Source: Mycobacterium heidelbergense (GTDB lineage: Bacteria; Actinomycetota; Actinomycetes; Mycobacteriales; Mycobacteriaceae). From it: DNA of 64,000 bases. A program made the position numbers and the translations under genes. The notes beneath the pieces are model-generated. The model saw nothing but the letters and a program-made list of their open reading frames with translations, had not been told where the DNA came from and made no database searches. Of this stretch, positions 55,177-63,625 are shown in pieces. Within the stretch, counting starts at the first letter, position 1. The number at the start of each line of letters is the position of its first letter. Location: positions 4,712,001 through 4,776,000 of the forward strand of contig NZ_AP022615.1 of assembly GCF_010730745.1 (NCBI RefSeq), given 5' to 3'.

Positions 55177-56439
55177 ATGCATGCGATCGACCCTGCCGCC
55201 ACGGCGTGGCTGCTGGCCAGCACCGCACTAGTCCTGCTGATGACCCCGGGCCTGGCGATCTTCTACGGCGGCATGGTCCGCACCACCGGGGTGCTCAACA
55301 TGATCATGATGAGCTTCATCTCGATCCCGCTGGTCACGGTGGCGTGGCTGTTGGTCGGCTACACCATCGCGTTCTCCGACGATGGGGCGGGCGGGCTCGT
55401 CGGCAACCTCAGGCACATCGGGATGCTCGGCATCGGCCCCGACACCGTCCACGGCGCGGTTCCCGAGCTGCTTTATGCCACGTTCCAGTTGACGTTCGCG
55501 ATCATCACGGCCGCCCTGGTGAGCGGCGCGATCGCCGACCGCGCCAAGTTCGCGGCCTGGATGGCGTTCGTCTCGCTGTGGGCGATCGTCGTGTATTCGG
55601 TTGTCGCGCATTGGGTGTGGGGGCCCGGCGGCTGGCTGGCGAAGCTGGGGGTGCTCGACTACGCCGGCGGCCTCGTCGTCGAGATCGTCTCCGGTTCCTC
55701 CGCCCTGGCCCTGGCGCTGGTGCTCGGGCCCCGCATCGGCTTCAAGAAGGACGTCATGCGGCCGCACAATCTGCCGCTGGTGCTGCTCGGTGTCGGGCTG
55801 CTCTGGTTCGGCTGGTTCGGGTTCAACGCCGGTTCCGCTCTGGCCGCCAACGGAACCGCCGCGGCCATCTTCCTCAACACGCTCGTCGCCGGCTGCCTGG
55901 GCATGCTCGGCTGGCTCTCCGTCGAACAGATCCGCGACGGCAGGCCCACGACGTTCGGCGCGGCCTCCGGCGTGGTGGCCGGCCTCGTCGCCATCACCCC
56001 GTCGTGCGGGACCGTCAACACACTCGGCGCGGCGGTCGTCGGCGTCGCGGCCGGCATCGTGTGCTCGTTCGCGGTCAGCGCGAAATTCCGTCTCAACTAT
56101 GACGATTCGCTCGACGTGGTCGGCGTGCACTTCGTCGGCGGCGTCGTCGGCGTGTCCTTGATCGGGCTGCTTGCCACGGCGGTCATGACGTCGGGTCCCC
56201 GGGGCCTCTTCTACGGGGGCGGCGTCGCCCAACTGGGCAAGCAGGCGCTCGCGATCGTCGCCGTCGCGCTCTATGCCTTCACGACGTCGTACCTTCTCGC
56301 GAAGTTGATCGACCGGGTGATCGGTTTCCGGCTCAGCCCCGAAGACGAGACCACCGGCGTCGACCTCACCCAGCACGCCGAAACCGCCTACGCCGAGGGC
56401 GTGCACGGGCACCTGCCGCTGCGCCGCCCCGGCCCTTGA
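55177..56439 (+). CDS. ammonium transporter (Amt family)
   Basis: A 420-aa, 11-helix ammonium channel. Signature GLAIFYGGMVRTTGVLN, the twin-His pore residues in VVAHWVWGPGGWL and VGVHFVGGVVG, and VEIVSGSSALALALVLG. A C-terminal cytoplasmic tail (DDETTGVDLTQHAETAY) suits PII regulation. ATG 55177 follows AAGGAG. In M. tuberculosis the amt gene lies elsewhere (Rv2920c, beside glnB), so this is an additional or moved copy inserted between mpg and the ABC genes. No glnB is adjacent. Confidence 0.95.
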   Translation: MHAIDPAATAWLLASTALVLLMTPGLAIFYGGMVRTTGVLNMIMMSFISIPLVTVAWLLVGYTIAFSDDGAGGLVGNLRHIGMLGIGPDTVHGAVPELLYATFQLTFAIITAALVSGAIADRAKFAAWMAFVSLWAIVVYSVVAHWVWGPGGWLAKLGVLDYAGGLVVEIVSGSSALALALVLGPRIGFKKDVMRPHNLPLVLLGVGLLWFGWFGFNAGSALAANGTAAAIFLNTLVAGCLGMLGWLSVEQIRDGRPTTFGAASGVVAGLVAITPSCGTVNTLGAAVVGVAAGIVCSFAVSAKFRLNYDDSLDVVGVHFVGGVVGVSLIGLLATAVMTSGPRGLFYGGGVAQLGKQALAIVAVALYAFTTSYLLAKLIDRVIGFRLSPEDETTGVDLTQHAETAYAEGVHGHLPLRRPGP

Positions 56440-56460
56440 CATCGCCGCACCGGGGGCGGA

Positions 56461-56495
56461 TATTCATCACATGATGAGTTCATCAAGTGATGAAT
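56461..56495. promoter_or_regulatory. 34-bp palindrome (56462-56495) over the start of the ABC operon, candidate TetR operator
   Basis: ATTCATCAC (56462-56470) pairs with GTGATGAAT (56487-56495), and inside TGATGA (56472-56477) pairs with TCATCA (56480-56485); only 4 of 34 positions break the symmetry. It covers the likely -10 TATTCAT (56461-56467) and the ATG codons at 56471 and 56474. A TetR gene ends the same unit. Repressor binding would block both transcription and start. Confidence 0.75.
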
Positions 56496-57244
56496 TACTG
56501 GCCGGGCGTCGCGCTCCGGCCGTCAGCATCGAGCGCCTATGCGTCACCCGCTTCAAACGCCCGGTGCTGCATGACTTTTCGGTGCGCATAGCCCAGGGCA
56601 GCATCACCGGCCTGCTTGGCCCGTCCGGCTGCGGCAAGACCACGCTGATGCGGTGCATCGTCGGCACCCAGATCGTGGCCGGCGCTTCCCGGGGCACCGT
56701 TACGGTGCTGGGCCGGCGGGCCGGGAGCCCGGCGCTGCGTCATCGGGTGGGGTATATGCCGCAGGACCCGACCATCTACAACGACCTGCGGATCGTCGAC
56801 AACGTCCGCTACTTCGCCTCGCTCTACGGATACGGCACCGACGCCGCCGATGAGGCCATCGAACGGGTCGGGCTGGCGGATCACCGGACCGCCTTCTGCG
56901 GCAACCTCTCCGGCGGCCAGCGCACCCGGGTGTCGCTGGCGTGCGCGTTGGTCTGCCAGCCCGATCTGCTCGTGCTCGACGAGCCCACGGTGGGCCTGGA
57001 CCCCGTGCTGCGGGTCGATCTTTGGGAACAGTTCACCGAGCTCGCCCGCGGCGGGACCACGCTGTTGGTCTCCAGTCACGTGATGGACGAGGCCGAGCAT
57101 TGCGGCGACCTGGTGCTGATGCGCGAAGGACACCTGATCGCGCACACCACCCCGACCCAACTACGAGAGGACACCGGATGCACGTCACTCGAGGACGCGT
57201 TTCTGTCCATCATCAGGCGCAGCACGACGCGGCAGGCCGGCTAG
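56471..57244 (+). CDS. ABC transporter ATP-binding protein
   Basis: A 257-aa ABC ATPase, Rv1687c type. Walker A GLLGPSGCGKTTLMRCI, Q-loop GYMPQDPTIYND, signature NLSGGQRTRVSLACAL, Walker B LLVLDEPTVGLDP, and H-loop LVSSHVMDEAE. The start is ATG 56471 or 56474; with a -10 seven bases upstream the message may be leaderless. It overlaps the permease gene. With it this forms a type-2 exporter, probably for a drug or lipid. Confidence 0.94.
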   Translation: MMSSSSDELLAGRRAPAVSIERLCVTRFKRPVLHDFSVRIAQGSITGLLGPSGCGKTTLMRCIVGTQIVAGASRGTVTVLGRRAGSPALRHRVGYMPQDPTIYNDLRIVDNVRYFASLYGYGTDAADEAIERVGLADHRTAFCGNLSGGQRTRVSLACALVCQPDLLVLDEPTVGLDPVLRVDLWEQFTELARGGTTLLVSSHVMDEAEHCGDLVLMREGHLIAHTTPTQLREDTGCTSLEDAFLSIIRRSTTRQAG

Positions 57245-57996
57245 GGCTGACGGCCTACGCGGCCACCACGACGCGGATCCTGCGCCAGCTGGCCGCCGAC
57301 CACCGCAGCGTCGCGCTGATCCTGGTGGTGCCGGTCCTGGTCATCACGCTGATGTACTTCATGTTCGAAAACGCTCCCCACCGCCCGGGCACCCCGTCGC
57401 CGTTCAACAACGCCTGCCTGATCCTGCTGGGCCTGTTCCCGCTCTTCGTGATGTTCATCATCACGTCCATCACGATGCAGCGCGAACGGGCGTCGGGAAC
57501 GTTGGAGCGCATCCTGACCACGCCGCTGCGCAGGCTCGACCTGTTGATCGCCTACGGCACCGCTTTCTCGGTCGCCGCCGCGGCGCAGGCGATTGCGGCG
57601 TGCATCGTGTCGTTTTGGTTGCTCGGCTTCGACACCGCGGGCAGCCCGGTGTGGGTGTTCGTGATCGCGATCGTCAACGCCGTACTGGGCGTCGGCCTGG
57701 GCCTGCTCTGTAGTGCGTTCGCCCGCACCGAGTTTCAGGCCGTGCAGTTCATCCCGCTGGTGATGGTCCCCCAGCTGCTGCTGGCCGGCATCGTCGTGCC
57801 CCGGGCGTTGATGGCGCACTGGCTGCAGTGGGTCAGCAACGTCTTGCCGGCCAGCTATGCGCTCGAGGCTCTGCAGCAGGTGAGTGCCCACCCGGGGCTG
57901 ACCTACATCGCGGTGCGCGACATCGTCGTCGTCCTGGGTTTCGCGATCGCGGCGCTGTGCCTGGCCGCGGCGACGCTGCGGAGGCGGACGCCCTAG
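57178..57996 (+). CDS. ABC-2 type transporter permease
   Basis: A membrane protein with six helices: VALILVVPVLVITLMYFMF, LILLGLFPLFVMFIITSITM, AYGTAFSVAAAAQAIAACIVSF, VFVIAIVNAVLGVGLGLLCS, FIPLVMVPQLLLAGIVV and VLGFAIAALCLAAATL. The only standard start before the conserved part is ATG 57178, overlapping the ATPase gene by 67 bases (272 aa). Homology starts nearer 57247, where only CTG is available, so the start is uncertain. Corresponds to Rv1686c. Confidence 0.88.
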   Translation: MHVTRGRVSVHHQAQHDAAGRLGLTAYAATTTRILRQLAADHRSVALILVVPVLVITLMYFMFENAPHRPGTPSPFNNACLILLGLFPLFVMFIITSITMQRERASGTLERILTTPLRRLDLLIAYGTAFSVAAAAQAIAACIVSFWLLGFDTAGSPVWVFVIAIVNAVLGVGLGLLCSAFARTEFQAVQFIPLVMVPQLLLAGIVVPRALMAHWLQWVSNVLPASYALEALQQVSAHPGLTYIAVRDIVVVLGFAIAALCLAAATLRRRTP

Positions 57997-57997
57997 C

Positions 57998-58621
57998 ATG
58001 ACGACCGGCAAAACCGGCCGCCGGCGGCCCGGGCGACCGGCCGGCAGCTCCGACACCCGCGACCGGATCCTGACCAGCGCCCGAGAGCTGTTTGCCCGCA
58101 ACGGAATCGGCAACACGTCGATACGGGCGGTGGCCGCGGCCGCCGGCGTCGATTCGGCGCTGGTGCACCACTACTTCGGCACCAAGGAAAAGCTGTTCGC
58201 CGCCGCCGTGCACATCCCGGTCGACCCGATGGACGTCATCGGCGCGCTGCGTGCGGTGCCCGTCGACGAGCTCGGCTACCGACTGCCGTCAATGTTGTTG
58301 CCGCTGTGGGACTCCCAGATTGGCGAGGCGTTCATTGCCACGCTGCGGTCGATCATCGCGGGGTCGGAGGTCAACTTGTTTCGTTCGTTCATCCAGGACA
58401 TCATCGCCGTCGAAGTCGGTCCGCGCGTCGACGATCCCCCAGGCAGCGGAACCATCCGCATCCAGTTCGTCGCGTCGCAGCTGGTGGGCGTCGTGATGGC
58501 GCGCTACATCCTGCAATTGGAGCCGTTCGCGTCGCTGCCCGCCGAGCGGATCGCGCGAACCATCGCGCCGAACCTGCAGCGTTACCTCACCGGGGATCTG
58601 CCGGACGCGCTCGCGCCATGA
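57998..58621 (+). CDS. TetR-family repressor of the ABC operon
   Basis: A 207-aa regulator, Rv1685c type and of equal length. HTH: RDRILTSARELFARNGIGNTSIRAVAAAAGVDSALVHHYFGTKEKLF. The C-terminal ligand domain includes AFIATLRSIIAGSEVNLFRSF. ATG 57998 is one base after the permease stop. Likely represses its own operon at the palindrome at 56462-56495. Its 3' end overlaps the convergent trm112-like gene by 35 bases. Confidence 0.93.
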   Translation: MTTGKTGRRRPGRPAGSSDTRDRILTSARELFARNGIGNTSIRAVAAAAGVDSALVHHYFGTKEKLFAAAVHIPVDPMDVIGALRAVPVDELGYRLPSMLLPLWDSQIGEAFIATLRSIIAGSEVNLFRSFIQDIIAVEVGPRVDDPPGSGTIRIQFVASQLVGVVMARYILQLEPFASLPAERIARTIAPNLQRYLTGDLPDALAP

Positions 58622-58802
58622 GCCGGGCGTGCTCGTCATCGTCGACATCGCGGGCCTCGTCGATCAGCAGCACCGGGATGCCGTCCTCGATGCGGTAGGC
58701 GCGCCGCAGCCGCGGGTTGTACAGCAACTCGTCCTCGATCAGAACCAACGGACCCCGGTCGGCCGGGCAGACGAGAATGCTCAGCAGCGAATCGTCGAGC
58801 AT
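58587..58802 (-). CDS. Trm112-family zinc-ribbon-like protein
   Basis: A 71-aa protein: SLLSILVCPADRGPLVLIEDELLYNPRLRRAYRIEDGIPVLLIDEARDVD. Trm112 proteins activate methyltransferases by binding them. Only one Cys of the usual zinc pair remains (LVCPADRG). ATG 58802 shares one base with the upstream stop (TGATG). Corresponds to Rv1684. Confidence 0.9.
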   Translation of the reverse strand: MLDDSLLSILVCPADRGPLVLIEDELLYNPRLRRAYRIEDGIPVLLIDEARDVDDDEHARLMARARPADPR

Positions 58803-61783
58803 CAGCGCGCCCCGCTCAGCTCGGACCGCGCCCCGGGCGTCAGCCGGCGAAACTGGTTGCCGGCCGCGTCGAAATACCACGCCTGGCGTCCCGACTTGGG
58901 AATCCCGGCCGCCCGCAGGCCGCTGACGGTGGGCCGGTAGCTCGCGCTCAGCGTCATCGCCGGACACACGTACACGACGTCGGGTCCCGCCCCGATGGGG
59001 ATGTCGGCGACGGCCTCGGTCACGTCGGCCGCGGTGATGGTGGCCCCGGGCAGCAGCGTCACCGCCGAGACGGCCACCTGCCGGTCACCCACCGGCACGT
59101 TGTAGGTGACCGCGAGGTCGACGCCGTTAATGCGGCTCAGCGCGTCGGTGACCGGCTCGGCGAACACCAGCCCGCGCGCGGTGCGGACCACCGAACCGCG
59201 CCTGCCCGCCAGCCAGTAATCCCCGTCGGTGTCGCGGTAGAAGAGGTATTCGGTCGATATCCAGGTATCGGCGGGGGCGAAGACCCCCCGTTTGACCGAC
59301 GCGCTCGGATCGATCGGCCCCTTGGACGCGGCCAGCAGCACGCCGACCTGGTTGGCCTCGGCGACCTGCACGAAGCCGCGGTCGTCCTCCAGGATCAGGT
59401 TGTGCTCGGCGTCGTACGCGCCGAGCTCGACCCGCCCGACGCCGGGCAGCGGTCGGCCCTTGCTGCCGATCTTGGCGCCGGAAACGTTGGCCAGCACCGC
59501 CTGTCCGTCGGTGGTGGCGAAGAACTCGACGACCTGTGCGGGCGCGAACGCGTCGAGAACCCGCCCCCACAATCCGGTCGGCATGCCCGAGCCGATGAAC
59601 AGGCGCACCGGGTGGTTGCCGTGCAGCACGAACGCGGGATCGTCGACAATCTCGCGGAGCATGGCCCAGGTATAGGACACCACCGTGACGCCGTACTGCC
59701 GCACCTCCTGGACGAACCGGTCGGGTCGCAGGCCGCGCGACAGCGCGATGCGGGTGCCGCCGACGACCGCGCCACCCAGGCTGACCAGCAGCGCGGACTC
59801 GTGGTGCAGCGGGGTTAAACAGTAGACGGTGTCGCGGCGGTCGAGGGCGGCCGTCGAGGCGGTCCCGAAAGCCGACACCGCCCACCGGTAGTTGGTGATC
59901 TGCTTGGCCACCAGCTCGCCGCCGGCCGAGCTGAACGCGATGAACGCCAGGTCGCGGGCCAGGCCGGGGTTGGGCCGGTACCACGCCGGCAGCCGGACGG
60001 CGTCCGGGTCGATCTGCTCCATGTCGATGACGTGGGCCTGCTCGGAGGCGTCCTCGGGCAGGTTCAGGTCGCGGGTCTCACCGCCGCCGAGCACCAGCAC
60101 CTGGCCCGGCAGCTGGCGCGCCGCGTCGAGATTGGTGGGATCGGTCAGGATCTCGCTAACCCCACCGAGCCGGACCGACGCGGCCAGGTCGGCGTCGGGC
60201 CGCATCACCACGGCGACGGCGCCCAGCCGCGACAGCGCGGCGATGGCGACCAGCGCGCTGGGCCGCGTCTCCATCAGGACGCCCACGCGGTCGCCCTGCC
60301 GCACCCCGACCTCGATCAGGCCGCGAACGACGTTGTCGATGCGCCGGTTCACGGCCTCGTAGGTGTGCACGCGGCCGTCGAACAGGAGGAACTCGCCCTG
60401 CGGGGCGTCGTGCGCCTGCTCGTCGATGATGCGGCCCAGCGAGACGCGGGTGTGGTCGTTGATCTGTCCCAGCCGGACCAGTCGCGGCAGCGTCCGGACC
60501 GTCTCCACGGCCAGGGTGCGCATGGATTTGTTGGCCGCCACGACCGTGTTGGCCGCGCCGCGCACCACCTCCAACGCCGCCTCGGAGACCTCCCCGATGC
60601 CGTGGGCGACCCGGGAGCTCAGCGCGACGCCGCTGTCGGTGTGTTCGACCGGCTGATCGGCCATCAGGTCGATGCTGGCCGGCTTGTCGCCGCCGGTGGA
60701 CAGCCATCGCACCCATGCGGCGACGGTGGGCCAGCTGTGTTGTGCCGCTTTGGATCCCACGACCAGGCCGAAATGGCCTGTCCGGATGAGGCATTCGTAG
60801 ACTTCGGCGTTCGGCGCCGCCCGGCGGATGCCGCGCACCGACGCCGGCTGCCCGATGTCGTCGACCTCGCCGACGAAGGCCAGGACCGGGCAGGTGATGT
60901 CGGTGAGCGTGACCATCTGTCCGTTGACGGCGAAACCGCCGGTCATCATGCGGTTGTGGGCGATGAACTGCTTGAGCAACTCGGAGATCGCCGGGCCCGA
61001 CCAGGCGATCCAGCCTTCGCGCTCCAGGAACCGGCGCTGCTGTTCGCGCGGCAGCAGTGCCTCCCTGTCGTGCAGCTGGCGCACGAAGTCCACCCGCGCC
61101 TTGGCGGTCTTGAGCGGGTCCATCATCTGGAAACCGGTGCGCGCCATCCAGCTTGGGATGGCCAGCCGGCTGAAGACATGATCGGCCATGAAGTTGGCGG
61201 CGGCCGCGCCGAAGTTTGCCGGGATGCCCATGGGCAGGGCGGCCAGGGTGTCCACCGGCGACCCGAACGCCACGATGCTGGCGAGGTTCTTCGACCGCCG
61301 ATAGGCGGCGACCTGATAACACCACATCCCGCCCTGCGAGTAACCGACGAGGTGCACATCGCTGCCGGTGGTGTCCTTGACCGTGTCGATCGCCTGGCTG
61401 AGCGCGACGATGTGGTCGGCCAGGTTCCGGCTCATGCCGCCCTCGACCTTGTCGGGTGAGCCGAAGTCGATGACCCAGGGATCGATCCCGTTGGCGTGCA
61501 GGATCCCGACCGCCCCCTCGTCCCGGGTGACGTCCCACATGTCCGCCGACATCATCATCGGGTGCACCATCAGCACCGGCGGGCCCACGGGCGGCTGCCC
61601 GGGTCGGCTGTCCGGCGGGAAATACCGTCGCAGCTTGTACATCGGGACGCTCTCGACGATGTGGGATGGCGACGGGACGCTGCCGGTTTCCAAACCCCCC
61701 AGCCGCAAAACCTCCAGCCCGTTCTGTGCCGTAGCGATCAGACGCTCGACCGGTCGTGTGACGATCGAAAGATTCAGATCCAC
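58802..61783 (-). CDS. fused alpha/beta hydrolase (PhaC-like) and acyl-CoA synthetase (Rv1683 type)
   Basis: A 993-aa fusion. Residues 1-370: PhaC-like hydrolase with PVLMVHPMMMSADMWD, nucleophile HLVGYSQGGMWCYQ, and His in RTGHFGLVVGSKA. Residues 440-990: AMP-binding synthetase with AFSSAGGELVAKQITNYRW, GSGMPTGLWG, EFFATTDGQAVLANV and DTWISTEYLFYRDTDGDYWLAGR. The P-loop-like SAGGE replaces the usual TSGTTG. Rv1683 is linked to triacylglycerol handling. I chose GTG 61783, with AGGGAG five bases before it. Confidence 0.93.
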   Translation of the reverse strand: MDLNLSIVTRPVERLIATAQNGLEVLRLGGLETGSVPSPSHIVESVPMYKLRRYFPPDSRPGQPPVGPPVLMVHPMMMSADMWDVTRDEGAVGILHANGIDPWVIDFGSPDKVEGGMSRNLADHIVALSQAIDTVKDTTGSDVHLVGYSQGGMWCYQVAAYRRSKNLASIVAFGSPVDTLAALPMGIPANFGAAAANFMADHVFSRLAIPSWMARTGFQMMDPLKTAKARVDFVRQLHDREALLPREQQRRFLEREGWIAWSGPAISELLKQFIAHNRMMTGGFAVNGQMVTLTDITCPVLAFVGEVDDIGQPASVRGIRRAAPNAEVYECLIRTGHFGLVVGSKAAQHSWPTVAAWVRWLSTGGDKPASIDLMADQPVEHTDSGVALSSRVAHGIGEVSEAALEVVRGAANTVVAANKSMRTLAVETVRTLPRLVRLGQINDHTRVSLGRIIDEQAHDAPQGEFLLFDGRVHTYEAVNRRIDNVVRGLIEVGVRQGDRVGVLMETRPSALVAIAALSRLGAVAVVMRPDADLAASVRLGGVSEILTDPTNLDAARQLPGQVLVLGGGETRDLNLPEDASEQAHVIDMEQIDPDAVRLPAWYRPNPGLARDLAFIAFSSAGGELVAKQITNYRWAVSAFGTASTAALDRRDTVYCLTPLHHESALLVSLGGAVVGGTRIALSRGLRPDRFVQEVRQYGVTVVSYTWAMLREIVDDPAFVLHGNHPVRLFIGSGMPTGLWGRVLDAFAPAQVVEFFATTDGQAVLANVSGAKIGSKGRPLPGVGRVELGAYDAEHNLILEDDRGFVQVAEANQVGVLLAASKGPIDPSASVKRGVFAPADTWISTEYLFYRDTDGDYWLAGRRGSVVRTARGLVFAEPVTDALSRINGVDLAVTYNVPVGDRQVAVSAVTLLPGATITAADVTEAVADIPIGAGPDVVYVCPAMTLSASYRPTVSGLRAAGIPKSGRQAWYFDAAGNQFRRLTPGARSELSGAR

Positions 61784-61877
61784 CACTGCTCCCTGACTCT
61801 TGACAGCTCCGCCATCATGGCACATCAGCGCGCCCAGCGGTTTTGGTCAGGTTGTTTGCCGGCAGGGGATGCGGCGG

Positions 61878-63383
61878 TTAAAAGGGTGGTGGGTCGTCGG
61901 GTGGTGCGGGGCCGGTGTGTTTGGTTTGGGTGGCCAGGCGGGTTTGGCGGTTGTGGTGGCGTTCGGTGGCGATGCGGGTGGCGCGGTCTTGGGCGCGGGT
62001 GCGGCGGCGTCGGGGCATCATGGCGGTGCGCTCGCCGCGGCGCTCGCTGTGGCACTCGGTGGTGGGTGGGGTGGGTGGGGTGGGTAGTTCGCCGGTGGGT
62101 GCGCACAGGCTGGGGAACAGCAGGGCGCTGCCCGGGGTGCTGACGTAGGTCTGTCCGGTCGGGGAGGTCAAGATCAGCGTCCCGTCCGGTAGTTGCTGGT
62201 CGGTCCAGCCGCAAAACGTCTTCACTAAGTGATGAGTTCTGCAGTAGCACTTGAGGTTGGACGCATGCGTGGCCCCACCTTGGGTGTAGGGGATGGTGTG
62301 GTCGATGTCGCAGCCGACGGCGGGGCGATCACAACCGGGCCAGCGACACGTCAGATCCCGACAGCGCACGAAATCAGCCAACGCCTTCGACGGCACATAC
62401 CCCTTCTCCGGCGGAGCATCCAGGGGGTGGACCAGCGACACCAGCCTGGCCGACTTAGCCAGTTCGGCGATCAGCTCCGGCGCGATGAGCCCGTCGGCGC
62501 CCAACGCCGAGGCGGGTCCCGCCGAGCGGCCCTCGAGGGTGGCCTGCTCGGCGATCACATGAATCACCACCGGCGAGGCCGCCGGCCGATCCCCGGCCGC
62601 GCAATCGCCGCGTCCACACCGGCACCCCAGCCGGTCGGCGCCGGCGGCCAGCGCCCCCACCGCGTCGGCGCGGCGCTGGGCACGGGTGCGCGGATCGTGG
62701 GCGCACACCGTGGCCGCCAACGCATCCAACCGCTGATCGAGGGCTTGGGCATCCGGGGTCAACACGGTCGCACTGATGTCGGAGAGCCCGTCGCCCACTG
62801 GCCCGATGCAGACCTCGCGGCCGGTCACGCGCTCGCGGCGCCGCCGCACCGCATCGGCATCAGCGCGGGCCACGATCTTGTCCACCTGCGCACCCAACCG
62901 GCCCTGCGTCATCGACGGCCAGCGCACCACATTCGCCGCCAACTGTGCGTCCACCCGGGCCAGCACGTCGGGATCGGTGATCAGATCCGTGCGATACACC
63001 AGCGTCTGAAACACCCGATAATCAATATCGCCGGCCCGAAAAATGTCAGCCACCTTGGGCAGGCGCTCGCGCAGCGCCCGCGCATAGCGCACCCGGCTGG
63101 ACGCCAGGCCCTGGCTGATCCGCAGATGCGCGCCGATCTCGGCGGCCACCGCCTCCATCGTGTCAATCGCCCACTCCTCGGTCTCACCACACCGCGACAA
63201 CCGATACGCGAACAACTCCCCGATCAACTCCAGCTGGGCCGCCGCCTGCCGATTCTCCGCCCGCGAAGCCGCACCAATCCGATCCAGCAAGGCCGCCGAC
63301 TCCGCCGTCGTCGACGGATAACGCCGCTCGAACATCTCGTCAAACCGGGCGTGAACCTCACGCCGCACCTTCTCATCGAACAT
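61878..63383 (-). CDS. DUF222 / HNH endonuclease (13E12 repeat family)
   Basis: A 501-aa protein. An N-terminal DUF222 region (RREVHARFDEMFERRYPSTT, AHLRISQGLASSRVRYARALRERLPKV) is followed by HNH: DLTCRWPGCDRPAVGCDIDHTIPYTQGGATHASNLKCYCRTHHLVKTF. This is the REP13E12 family, common, often multi-copy, and used as integration sites by mycobacterial elements. The basic C-terminus (MMPRRRRTRAQDRATRIA) is long. ATG 63383. Its position between the Rv1683-type gene and a GH15 gene differs from M. tuberculosis. Confidence 0.93.
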   Translation of the reverse strand: MFDEKVRREVHARFDEMFERRYPSTTAESAALLDRIGAASRAENRQAAAQLELIGELFAYRLSRCGETEEWAIDTMEAVAAEIGAHLRISQGLASSRVRYARALRERLPKVADIFRAGDIDYRVFQTLVYRTDLITDPDVLARVDAQLAANVVRWPSMTQGRLGAQVDKIVARADADAVRRRRERVTGREVCIGPVGDGLSDISATVLTPDAQALDQRLDALAATVCAHDPRTRAQRRADAVGALAAGADRLGCRCGRGDCAAGDRPAASPVVIHVIAEQATLEGRSAGPASALGADGLIAPELIAELAKSARLVSLVHPLDAPPEKGYVPSKALADFVRCRDLTCRWPGCDRPAVGCDIDHTIPYTQGGATHASNLKCYCRTHHLVKTFCGWTDQQLPDGTLILTSPTGQTYVSTPGSALLFPSLCAPTGELPTPPTPPTTECHSERRGERTAMMPRRRRTRAQDRATRIATERHHNRQTRLATQTKHTGPAPPDDPPPF

Positions 63384-63625
63384 ACATTCGACTATAGCGA
63401 AGGGGGCCGACACCAAACACCCAACGCCTCCGGGCTGTGGACAACGTCCCCCGCAGCCATCCTCCTCCCGGTTAACCACTGGCGGAACGGGGTACCTACC
63501 GAAGGCGCAAGGTCCGCGACGCATGCGTGCATGCCGTCAGGACCCTTTCGGTTGAACACACAGCTGGCGCCAACCAGTTCTCTCGACAGCCACTTTGCCG
63601 GCGGCGCGGTCGAAGGCAGGGGCTC

